Positions 24,766 to 35,500 of a DNA stretch of 64,000 nucleotides are shown here, in pieces. The stretch comes from Rostratula benghalensis (taxonomy: Eukaryota; Chordata; Aves; Charadriiformes; Rostratulidae). The stretch is taken from positions 1,028,356 through 1,092,355 of the forward strand of contig VXAI01000117.1 of assembly GCA_013399305.1 (NCBI GenBank). The letters are read 5' to 3'. The position numbers were made by a program, and so were the translations under genes. Below the pieces are notes generated by a model. The model was not told the origin of the DNA and searched no databases. It saw only the letters and a list, made by a program, of their open reading frames with translations. Within the stretch, counting starts at the first letter, position 1; each line of letters starts with the position of its first letter.

Positions 24766-24990
24766 AGCAGTGAGAGTAATTAATCACCCCTCAAAAATCA
24801 ACCTAAGGAAATCACCAGGTCTTTACCTCTTGAGGTCTTCAAATTGAGACTAGCTGCCTTCCTGGACTACCTGCTTTATACTTTGGAAAATTCTCAATTA
24901 TTGGACGAACTACAATAATTGAGGGATAATTGAGTGAAATGTATATATAGGTATATAAAATACAAGAAGTCAGACTCTTGTGACCCAACA
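24766..24990 (+). mobile_element. Ancient CR1/L3-like LINE tail
   Basis: The order of segments matches the 3' tail of the old CR1/L3-type elements common in turtles and crocodilians: AGTGAGAGTAATTAATCA, then TCTTGAGGTCTTCAAATTGAGAC, then GAGACTAGCTGCCTTCCTGGA, then an AATTGAGTGAAAT line, then a terminal AGTCAGACT. It differs clearly from the younger avian CR1 tails elsewhere in the window. The terminal octamer repeats are lost and boundaries are approximate. Confidence 0.6.
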
Positions 24991-25149
24991 GCCCTTATCT
25001 TTACTAATCCAAGTGCCAGGCAGTTACGACTGCTGCTGAAGTCAGTGGAAACTGCTCTATGATCATATAAAATGGTAAATAGTGCTACACAGGCAGAAAA
25101 AATAAAGTCTAAGGTAGCTCACTTCAGATGCTCAATAATAGGACATGCT

Positions 25150-25290
25150 TTTGAACATAACCTCTTACTAGCTCAATTTTACATCTATAAAATGGGGCTG
25201 ATAATCTCCCCTTAGTTGGAAGAGCTGTTTTGAATGTGCGCTGATTACCATTTGTGAAACTTCAGTGCTGAGGACCACTGAAATATCCAT
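25150..25290 (-). repeat. MIR-type SINE fragment, reverse orientation
   Basis: The + strand shows 'catctataaaatggggctgataat' followed by a decayed line with 'gagctgttttgaatgtgcgctgatta' and 'cagtgctgaggacc'. This corresponds to the reverse complement of the MIR 5' half (CAT.TGTAAAATGGGG.TAATAAT, then GTGAGGATTAAAT, then a GTGCTTTGAG-like end). Highly diverged. Confidence 0.55.
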
Positions 25291-25969
25291 GGGTAAAAGT
25301 GTAATTTTCAACTCAGGACAGCATTTGAACAGTGTGAGAACAGTGGACAAAAAAAATATGAGGAGGTAAGAGCTCAGTCAGTCAGAACTGCATATTAAAT
25401 GATGCAAAAAACTTGTGAAAAAAAACCAAACCAAAAACTCAAACCAGTATGTGATCCAGTAATCAAGGACTGGCACATAGATGCATAAGCATAAAGGAAG
25501 CAAATAAAGTTTCACAATCAACCCTGATTCTGGCACTTTCAAAGAAATCCAGAGACTTCAGCTTGATTGCATTTCTCAGTTTATTAGCTGATACATCCTC
25601 CATAGGACTCACAAAAGAAAATGTAATATAGTAAAATATGTAGTTGCAGCATGACATAAATTCAGGTGTATCTCCTTTGAGAATACATTTGGGAAAAACC
25701 CGTCTCAGTTATAGAAACCAGCAACTTATTCTTGAGCACTTGGAAGTCTAATGTGAGTCACAAAGACTAGAAAATGGCAGAGTGTTAAGCTGATGGGATC
25801 TCTATAGATGAATTTAGAGAGGAAAAATCATCCCAGTGAGAGATGGGAGGGAGGTATAACTAGAAGAATGGATCTTACTGAGGGAGACGTGTCAGTTACC
25901 ACATGGGTATGGAGTCAACACCTGGAAGGAAATACATAAACACAAAAAGATCCCAGACTACACAAAGCC
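25291..25969. other. Non-coding stretch
   Basis: No gene or repeat recognised. An A-rich patch near 25419-25437 is the only simple sequence. Confidence 0.5.
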
Positions 25970-26550
25970 TCTGATTTTGTCAGAGCCCTGAGCTCATTAA
26001 AGGCCCTAATGATCCCAACAAGCCTCACCTGGGGCCCACACCCATGAGCCCAGGAGCTCTATTTAAGCTCAGCCCTGGGCTTTCACTCTTTAAGCTATAC
26101 TGGAGGAGGGTTAATGTTCTATGTAGCTACAGCTATGTCCCTGTCTGGATATGGAGCCTGTTGAGATGAACCTCAACCTACGGATTGGATTCCTGGCTTG
26201 ATTTTTGTAACTGTGGAACTGTCTGATGATCACTGGACTTTATCCATTTTCCTGATCTACTGGTTGACTCCCTGGCTTGACCTCAGACCTGTCTTATCAC
26301 AGTTACACTGCCTTTTGACCTGAACTTTTGGTTGGACCCAGCCATCACCTCTAGGTCTGTGCTGCTCACCTCTCTCTGGCACTGTGGGACTGAAACCTGG
26401 CTTTCTAGGTTCCCCTTTGGCTCCTGGCTCACCTTCCTTTAAAGAGCAGTCCTACTCTTGCTGCTCCCTGACAGATTTATCCTGGCCTTTGGATGTCAGG
26501 TGCTCCAGAGGGAGAGGCTGCCTTACCAGCTGGAGCCAGAAAGCAATGTA
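25970..26550 (+). repeat. Possible LTR-like segment of unknown family
   Basis: The first 110 bases are GC-richer with CTCATTAAAGGCCCTAAT and a TATA-like CTATTTAAGC at about 26060. They are followed by about 400 bases of loosely repeating CTGGCTTGACC, CCTGACT and TTGGACC words. Similar word-repetition after a TATA-like box occurs in some reptile LTRs. No TG...CA ends, second LTR or flanking duplication was identified, so this may equally be an unclassified interspersed repeat or unique DNA. Confidence 0.3.
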
Positions 26551-29500
26551 TCAAGTCTGAGAGGGAGGGAGAGCTCTCCAGCCAAGACTAACTAATTTAA
26601 TTTTTTAGCCATAACAGAAGTTTGGTGACTGGTAGCTGTGTGACTAAGTGTGTGCACCCAGAGCTCTAGTCAGCCTGTAAGATGATGTCAGCTCAAGGAG
26701 CATGCCAGCAGCCTCTCGGTTATCCCTTTCCTCTTGCTTGCCAAGAGCTGTTGATGCTTCCCGAAACATGTGGTAAAAGAAGCCTCATGCGTGTTTACAT
26801 TCAAGGCAAGATGAAGGCCTGCCCCTGACCAGACTGTCTCAGTGTACTTAGAGCCTGAGCCAAAACAATACGGCTTTGACAAAGGCTAATTTCTGATGGC
26901 TGATCGTTAGCTGGGTGAGGCTGTTCCCCATCTTGGTCCTCTACTGTATCTGTTTATCTTCTATGACGTTCTGATATCTGAGGAATTAAAAGGGAAACAA
27001 AAATGGCCAGCCTATGAATGGAGGAGCAAAGTCCCATGCTTGAAGCTAACCTTGATGAGGGGTTTCTGAAAGCTGGTACAAGCACAGAAGCTGTGTATAA
27101 GCTGTGTGAAAAGCAGTGTGTGCCTGCTCCCTCCCAAGGAGGTGTCATGTAATGTAATGGCTCTCATTATCTTCCATGATGGAGATTAACGGGAAGGAGT
27201 TTATTTATTTAATTTTGTATATCTTGTGAGCAATAGCAAGGGCTAGCTTTTAACTACTGAAGCAGGCTTTCATTTGTGAGCAGTTAGAAGGGGATAATGA
27301 CCCGTAATGATTCATCTGGTGAGGAGGGTGTGGTGGGGGCAGTGACCCTGCTCACCATCTTGGGAAGTGACTGACAGGAACTAATTGGTAGGCTTGAGTC
27401 TGTTCAGCTGGTACAGTAGGTTTTATCATGACAGCAGTTAAGTTAAAAAAAAAAAAAAGTTGTAATATTAAGGGAGGGGGTGGATTTTATAGCTTTTAAT
27501 TATGTATGATAAACTGGCAAACCAGTAGTACCTAAATATGCACAGAAGAGTTGCAGCACCTTCAATTCAGGCAATAGCTGGTACTTTGTGCAGTGAAAAC
27601 CCATGCTGTTTCAGATGGTTCAGAATACATGGTCTAAAAAACCCCTTTCATGGGACAGAATGGAGTACGTACGTGTCTCTGTGCTGTGTCCATTCTTGTT
27701 AAAACACAGGTGTTACTGAAGAATAGACGTGGCTGTCAAAGTCAGTGCAGGTGGCTGGATGCAGTAATGTGTAGGGACAATTAATGGGCTAAGAGTGGCC
27801 GGTAGAAGTGGCTTGGACATGTTGTGTGGTCTGCTAAAGCTGGGGTTAGGCCATGTTACCCAGCTGTGACAGTCCCAGGCACAGACCAGCAGAAACTGCA
27901 AGCGGTTGTGTCTAAAGCAGCATCAGTAGCTGCATCACCAAAAACTGAGAGGACTTGAAATGATGGTTGTGTGATAAGAAAGGGCTAATTGATTAACCTA
28001 ACCCTAACACTACACTGTTCTTACAGTACGTTATTATGTTTATTTTTACTGTCTTCCCTTTCTTCAATGATGTGCTGTTTTGGTAAGTCGTTAGATCCAC
28101 CATATGGTGGCAGAGAGGCTGAGCTCTCAGATGAGCCCATTGGTTCTTGTTTCCCCATGTTCTGAGGTGGGAGATCCAGCTGGTGTTTTGTTACAGTCCT
28201 AGAAACTGAGCTGTACCATTTTGCCGCCAGCCCGGAATCGTGCAGGAGCGTTATACAGCCTTAGCTGCTCTTCAAACTGATTCTTTGCTCTGAGAATCTA
28301 CTTCATTTCTGGATATAACTAAACAAGGGGGAGAACAGTACTTTCAAGGAATATTTACCTTCTTAATGGCTTTCAGAAACTTCAGGGGAAAAAGTCCTCA
28401 TCTCACAAGATGTAGCAGAGTGGCCATCTGATAGGATCTTACAGCTTTTGCTAAATTTTGGAAGATTGCAGAGGCCCTGCTGTCCCTAGGCTTTTTCAGA
28501 GTTCAGCGTGCTCCGCCAAAGGCTCCGTAAGACTTTCTCGCCCCCCTACAGTAAGTCTTGGGAAACTCATTGAGTCCATCGCCTCCTACCACAAATTTTG
28601 AAAAAACTTCCCTAGTGTCTCACTCCTTTGTCCCTCCAGGTTTGTGGTTGATAACTGCACAGGCAGAGCTATGTGAAAGGCAGACTCCTGAATTTGGTAG
28701 CAGCACTGCATTCAGAGCAGAACATAATGAAAAGCTGCAACTTGTTGGGCACAATGACCAGTGTTATGACAAGTGCACAGCACGGTGCTGTTCTCAGTGT
28801 TGCAGGCAAAGCTAGTGCATATGCAGCTATTTTCTCCTCAGTCGTTATTATCTTCTGTAGAGGGCAAAGCTCCACTAGGTTGTCTGGGCCTGCTGTCCTT
28901 TTGTACGGTTCAGGACCTTTTCAGCTCATGCTGTTTCCCAGAAAAGACTCTGTTCCAGTAACTCCAACCTACAGTTTCGCCCAGTTGAGAATGAAAGACG
29001 CCTGGTGTGCACAAAGATTGTTTTCAGTGAGGGGGGTAAAAAGCAGGTTCACCTGACCATTGCTGGACTTAGTGGGTGCTGTCTTTTCTTGCTTACTGTG
29101 AAAATGGATATGCCTGTGTCATATATTTTCCCGATTATTACATTTCTGATAGGAAACCAGAGTCTTTTCTTAGTGTGGGGTTTTTTTTTTTTTCTTTTTC
29201 TTTTTGTTGGTCTCTTTCTCTTGGCATCTTTGTACTCACTTCTGTGAATATCCCTCTTTTCTCTTTGATTCCAGGCACAAGTCTGTCATTATTAATTAAA
29301 TCCCCTTTGTGTGTGTGTATATACATTTGTGTTTCACTTTTTGGGAAGAGATTTTAATATGCCTATAAGGATGTAGAGGAAAAATTAGTGTTTTATTCCT
29401 AATACCCCAGGACCACGTTTTTCCAGTCTAGGGTCCAAAGCTAAGTGAATAAGATATTACCTGCTTATACTTGATTTTATTTCTTTCATTCTAGACCTAC

Positions 29501-29825
29501 TGGTGCCAAGAGAGTTCTTCTGAAATTTGGCAGTAAGATAGAGATAATTATGTCCACATTTGGTTTTTTGGTCTCTTCTTGATATTTCAATCAACCTCTG
29601 AAAATTTCAGGCTAGAAAGCAACCCAATCAGCAGTAGGCTCAATTTTAAAACTATTTTCTATGTTGAAAGCCGGAGGTATCGGCCCTGGGAGACACTACT
29701 GATAAGCATTTGAATGTTGCAATTTGTGAAGAGTATTTAAAAATGTCAAACATAAAATTCCTGTTTCACATTTGGTAGTTGGGGGAAAAAACCCAAATAT
29801 TTGGTGATTGCTACAGTGCAGGTGA
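26551..29825. other. Non-coding stretch
   Basis: No gene recognised. Minor simple sequence: an A-run near 27446-27459 and a T-rich stretch at 29178-29206 that generates hydrophobic-looking chance frames (29005-29247, 29076-29357) with no family match. Confidence 0.5.
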
Positions 29826-29827
29826 TG

Positions 29828-30072
29828 TAGGGGTAATGGTTTTAAATTGAAAGAGGGGAGACTTAGATTGGATACTGGAAGGAAATTCTTCACTGTGGGG
29901 GTGCTGAGTCACTGGAACAGATTGCGCAGGGAAGTTGTGGATGCCCCATTCCTGGGAGTGTTCAAGGCCAGGCTGAATGGGGCTTTGAGCAACCTGGTCT
30001 AGTGGGAGGGGGTTGGAACTTGCTAATCTTTAAGATCTCTTTCAACTCTAACCTTTATATGATTCTATGGAA
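29828..30072 (+). mobile_element. CR1 LINE 3' end
   Basis: The segment begins GGTAATGGTTTTAAATTGAAAG, continues through a line with GAAGGAAATTCTTCACTGTG, CTGGAACAGATTG and GGATGCCCCATTCC, and ends in TTGAGCAACCTGGTCTAGTG, CTTTAAGATCTC and TATGATTCTATGGAAT. This is the canonical 3' UTR and terminus of an avian CR1 of the subfamily ending in AACCTGGTCTAGTGG. Only about 245 bp are retained, so it is a strongly 5'-truncated insertion. Confidence 0.93.
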
Positions 30073-30439
30073 TACCAATGGAAACCTGTACGATCATTTA
30101 AAATAGGTTTGCATAAAATGGTAGTAAAGATGTCTGCGCTGGTACTGATTTCAATGGTAATAGTAGCAGCAGGTATTTAACAGAATTAATCATAAACTGT
30201 TACTTTTAAATGTAGTCTTTGTGTTAACCATTCACTTGTCTGGGTTGGCTTGATAGCTGGCTGAAGTGAACACATCCAGCCTGTGGGCTGTTTTAGAGAT
30301 ACTTGCAGCTCATGGCACAATTTGTTACATCATGCTTGTTGTTCTGTACTTTCCTGGATGTCAGAAACTACAGAAATACTTCAGAACTGAGGCAGATCAG
30401 ACAGCCAAAAAGTCAAAGAAAGGAAAAAAAAATATATAG

Positions 30440-30570
30440 GCAGGGAACTGAGGATAGGAGACTAAGGAGCCTGCCAATGCTTACAGAAGAAAATTTGTGC
30501 TAGACTAGGAATTGGACCCAGACATCCTGACTGTCAGTCTAGCCTTAACCACAAGACTGTCCCTCTTCTG
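30440..30570 (+). repeat. MIR-type SINE fragment
   Basis: Contains 'ggaactgaggat', 'tagactaggaattggaccca', 'gacatcctgactgtcagtc' and 'ttaaccacaagactgtccctctt'. These match, in order, the MIR 3' region of type GAACTGAGG, GGAAT.GAACCCAG, TCTCCTGACTCCCAGTC and TAACCAC.AGAC. Diverged, with a probable small deletion. Confidence 0.65.
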
Positions 30571-31545
30571 ATTCACAAATATTATTACAATTTAACTGGT
30601 GGTTTTCTGAGTCCTTGTGATTCATTAGCCATAAACAATGGAGTAAAACTATTGCATTCTTTGTGAAAACGCAACACTTCGGTTTGGGGTTTTTCCTTGG
30701 TACCACTCAGCCTTTTCAGCTAAAGGGTCACTGACTGAAATACGGGCTGTGAACTGACTGATACCAGATTTAGAGACCGTTGTCTGTTCATCATCGTTCT
30801 GTGTATGTAGTCAGGATTCTTACAGGATACCACTCTGTGATAAAGAGACTAGACTGGTAAATAGAACATAGCTTTAGCATTTTAGCTGTCAGAGCAAAGG
30901 AATGATTCTTGTATTCCTGTCACCTGAATAAGGGCATTTTTTCTCATAGGTATGGTATGCGCATCTGGGACATAGGCAAGGGCTTCCAGAGATGTTTTAG
31001 ATAACAAAATATTGTCTGAAGCCAATTGGACTTTTGCTTCAGGATTTTTCAGGCAATATCTCTACATCTCTTGATGATAGCTGGATACCTCTGAAAATGT
31101 CTTTATAGCTTTTCAGGACCAGGGAGAAAATCCAAAAGATGTTTCTAACCATCAAGAATAGGGCTGAGTTTACTTTCAAGACCCGGTTTAAGTGGAAGCT
31201 TTTGAAATCCCATGTTACTTCCTGTTGAGGCTATCTCTGACTAATGACCAATTAGATAAAAGTGGTTGATTGTGCAGCTGACTGCAGTATTAATCAATGA
31301 GCACATGTCTCTAACTCAAGTTCTACCTAAGCATATCAATGGCCAACTTATAGCCAGGAAAATTGAGGAGAATTGTGGTGCTGGGCATGAGGAAATCTAG
31401 CTATAATGCTGCTCACCATATTGTAGAGGAAAAATGGCTGTCAGGCATGCAATGATGCAAGTCTTTTCTAGGACATGCATCGATCTGGTCAGTGAACTTT
31501 GGGAAATCCCCTTGTTTAAATCCACTGACTAGTGATTGTGAAGAG
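30571..31545. other. Non-coding stretch
   Basis: No gene or repeat recognised in this 975-bp interval between a MIR fragment and an old CR1 copy. Confidence 0.5.
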
Positions 31546-31547
31546 TC

Positions 31548-32560
31548 ACAGAACTATAGATTTCCTGACTGAAACAGCTGCAGAAGTCATCCAGCCTACC
31601 CGCTTATTCAGAGACTGTTGCCAGCACATCATTAGGTCAGCCCAAACCTTGAACAGTGGTGGCCTGAAAACTGCCTAAATTGGTTATTTTATTACCTCTG
31701 TGGGCTATGTGTTCCACTGCTGCACTACCCTCCTAAGAAATTTTTTCTTAATCTCTAGTTTAACATCCAAAGCTACAATTTGTGGTCATTGTTCTGTGTT
31801 GTATCATCTGATGCTACTGAGGAGAATGTGGATGTTATGTTTGTAATTATCCTTTGGGCAATTGTAGGCTATTAGATTAGCTTTCCCGTCACCTGCCTAG
31901 TCAAGCCAAGATCCTTCAATGTACCCTTGCTAATCATGTCCTCCAGGCCACTGGCCATTGTGGTAGCCTCCTGCTGGACACTCCCCAGTTTCTTCACATC
32001 CTTCTACAATGGAGAGGCTCCAGACTGGACAGTGTGTCATATGCAGGGACGGTGTGTCAAATGCAGCCTCACCAGTGTCAAGCAGCAGGGAAAAAAACTT
32101 CCCTAAATTTTCCAGCCACGCTCCTCCTAACGTGCACAGTCAGATCATTTGGTCTGAAATACACTGTCACCTCCTGATACTTTTCAGCAGCCCTGTTCCT
32201 CAGGCAGTCTCCTTTCAGCCTGTAGGGATGCAGGGCATCATTCTACCTCGGTTGCAGAACTTTGCATTTCTCTCTGCTGGACTTCACGAGGCTTCTGTTA
32301 GCACAATCCTGAGGTGTTTGAAGACCATCTCAACTGAAGATGTCATTTATTGTGTGAACCCTGCTGTCATAATTTTGTATCTTCCATATACGTGCTGAGG
32401 GTATGTTTCTGTGTTATCCAGGTTGCTGTTGAAGATTGAAGTATATGGACCACAGAATCAGCCTCTGGAGTACAACGTTTGCTACTGACTGTGAGCAGAT
32501 TCTAAGCCTTTGATCATTGTTACCTTCTCAGTCTTGAGGTCCAGCTGATTTTCAAGACAC
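31548..32560 (-). mobile_element. Old CR1 LINE, about 1 kb, reverse orientation
   Basis: Read on the + strand the element runs backwards. The CR1 3' end is at 31548 (AGAGTCACAGAACTATAGAT). The 3' UTR follows to about 31900. Then comes the reverse-transcriptase C-terminal coding part, recognised by CAGCCTCACCAGTGTCAAGCAG near 32067 and by GCAGAACTTTGCATTTCTC and GGACTTCACGAGGCTTCTGTTA near 32255-32300. The more upstream line TATCTTCCATATACGTGCTGAGGGTA near 32379-32405 extends it to about 32560. It is the longest CR1 copy in the window and much more diverged than those at 2.0, 29.8 and 42.8 kb. The coding part is broken. The plus-strand 129-codon frame at 32009-32398 is antisense to the element and not a gene. 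Confidence 0.8.
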
Positions 32561-35500
32561 CCAGAAGTCCTTTGCTCCAGCCTTGGCACCAAAGACCAGA
32601 AGGCAGCAGAGCATTACCATTACTAGACATTTCTAAAACATTACTGGGGGAATTGTTTCCTAAATTAATTCATATTGATTCCTCTAAGAGACTGTATATG
32701 GCGGTATGGGGTTGATAAAGGGAAGACCATATTCAAACAGGAATTAGGCATTCATGGAAGACAAGGTGGCTCTGTTGTACTGGAAGCTTCAAAACTGTTA
32801 CTTTCCCCTTCCCATTCTGACTTTGCTTCTTTTCTTATCTACAAAACCTGAAATTTAGGTTGACCGTGCAGTTTAAGGAGAGGGGATGAGGTCTGGGATA
32901 GAGAAACAGTGAAGCTGATATTGGTAGCTAGTGTCTACAGACCCAAACATACTATAGTGGGGAAAGGCTGCTTTTACCTTATGTTGTCCAAACCTGTTAA
33001 TTCAAAGCATCCTCCTCTTGGAAAAAAAATTATTTGGTATTCCTTAATAATATTTAATTACAACATCCCTCTCCCCCCACCACAGATAGACTGAAATAGT
33101 TTCAAAAAGTAAACAAATCAATCTGATTTAATTTCGCTTTGGCTGCAAGTCCTTCCTCCTGATGTGAAAATATGGGGCCAAACCAAAAACATTCCCTGTC
33201 CAAATGTGCACAGCTCTGGATTCAGGGGGCCTTTTATTCATTCATCTCTTCTTCACCATTCCTTTTTAGGGTTCAATTTTTGGCTCCTGCTAAGTAAAGG
33301 GGAATGACACATCCATGTTCTAAGGAGGGAATAGATTCCTTCTTCCTCTATAGACAGTAAGGAAAGCTATTGTAATATAAGATGACCAAGGAAGCAATTA
33401 TTACATCACAATGGTGTAGTTAATGAAGATAGAGTTTCCTCTTTACATGAGTGACTATAGGGCTGCACTAAGTCCCCTATGTGTGCAGTGTGACTGAACA
33501 GTGGCAGAAGTTAAGTTCTTATGGAGAAGTTCCTCCAGCTGCTAAGCCAGCTGGGTGACCTACTTGTACTGTCACTGAGTACTGAACATCCTTGTTTGAG
33601 GACAAAGTTGGTATTTTTGCTGATGCTCAGACTTATTGGTTATTTCTCTCTGCCATCTGTGATAGGACTTAATCTCAAGTAATCTGAGGTGGAAACAAAA
33701 CATGATGCAATGCAACTTGAAGGGCTTTTCACTTCAGACAGACTGATTTAGTTTCCCCTGTATGGCGTGGTTTACTGAATTACCAGATCAGAAACCTATT
33801 GGTAAAGCAATATGTTTTCTCAGAGAGGGAAGAGAAGCCTCCCTCACAACATGCCAGTGCTGTGGCATGTTAATACTGCAGGTGCTACTGATCACAGGAA
33901 TGCATTTCCTAGAGCCAGGTGTAGGAGAGAACTCCACAATGTTGCCTTTTATACAATGGACTTATGCCTTCCATTAATTAATCCTGGACTATGCATATTT
34001 TTTTACTACATCAAAACACCGAGCTGGAAAAAAAAAAAAAAAAAAGGTGCTCTTCTGGTCCTAAATCCAGTCCTGCTGTACCTGTGCACTTCACTTTTAA
34101 CCTTAAAACACTTGACTGTGCAGACCCCTGAGGAACTGCTTGGGCGGTGCTGCGCTGTTGGAGGCCATCTTGTGTGGCCTACGCAGATCTTCACAAGAGA
34201 TTAGTATGCAGCTCACAGCACTCATGGCCACTAATCTCTCATGATGTATTAACCTCCTTGTGCTACATTTAGCCAGCAGCTCTCTGGAAGTTTTTTCCTG
34301 GGCTTGAGGGCCTTTTCCCTCCATATTCCATCATTCATCTTCACAACTTTCTTTCTCCATGCAGGACATGTGTCTGTTTTCCCTAGATGAGTGAGCAAGT
34401 TTTGCCGCTGTCAGGCAGGTGATAGCCATGGCTGGTTCCCCAGTTAGCCCCTATTTCTTTTTATCCAGCTGACTTGTACTGGATATATATCTCCATATAC
34501 CCTTGTGAAAATTTGCTGTAGTGAAGGAAGTTGCCCTGGTGTAGTCACCTTCCCATCTCCCCAGGCCTCATGTTTGTTCCTCTCTGATGGGCAATTCAAA
34601 GGCACAAAATAACGTTCCAATAAAGAGGTGAAGGAGCTGGCCCCAGAAGCAGTTTCCAGCAGTCTGGTATCTCTCTCCTCCAAGACAAACCCCTCCAGGG
34701 AAATGGGTGTGAACACCACTTTGTCAACTGAGTTACCACCACCCACTTCCCACGGTAGGGACTTCTTCTGGCCTTGGGGGAGAAGGGAGGGAAATTTCCT
34801 TTCAGCTCAATAAACTACTGCAATGGAGTGACTTCGAGTCCTCCATCTTTTGGCTACTTATTCTCTTGGCATTTTAGTGAGAGCCAAAGAATCTGTTTTC
34901 CATTTGCTGTACTTTTGCCAGAGACTGTAATTGCTCTTTGAACCTACAGGAGCAGGAAACCCATTAAAGACCCAAGAGGACAGGAATTCAGTGCCAACCA
35001 GCACATTCCTCAGCTCCTTTCATCCTGCAAGAGGAGAGTGCTTCTGGCTTCTCCAGAAGGAATATTACTACATTTTGTTCAAATTTAAGGCTGATTTCAA
35101 GAGTAATTTTACCACTCACCTTACAGTAATCATTATTTCTGCTATTTGCATTATCATCTTTATGGCTTTTATCACTAACACAGAAATATCTGCAGAGAGG
35201 TCATTACAGAAAACCCAATATCTGGCTTGCCCTTCAGTGATATAATAAGAAAATCTAGGATAATGGTATGTAAGTGTGGAAAACTGTTGGTCAGGGCTTT
35301 TAAGGAGCTTCTGGAAAGAGAATGAGAAGGCTGCATATTGTAGCGGAGATAAGAGCTACCTGTCTCAGGGTAGAGGGAGAAAAAACACAGCACAAAAAAG
35401 TGTATGCCTCAGAAAGTGCTTCTAAGAAAACAAAGGTAGACTGGGGTAATACTGGGAGGCACAGCTACTCTGAGCCTAAAAACTGAGAATGAGGAACTTG

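Noticed and set aside
27994..28009. Telomere-like CCTAACCCTAAC
   Set aside because: Only about two units, far too short for an interstitial telomeric repeat.
32009..32398. 129-codon plus-strand frame
   Set aside because: Antisense to an old reverse-oriented CR1 copy.
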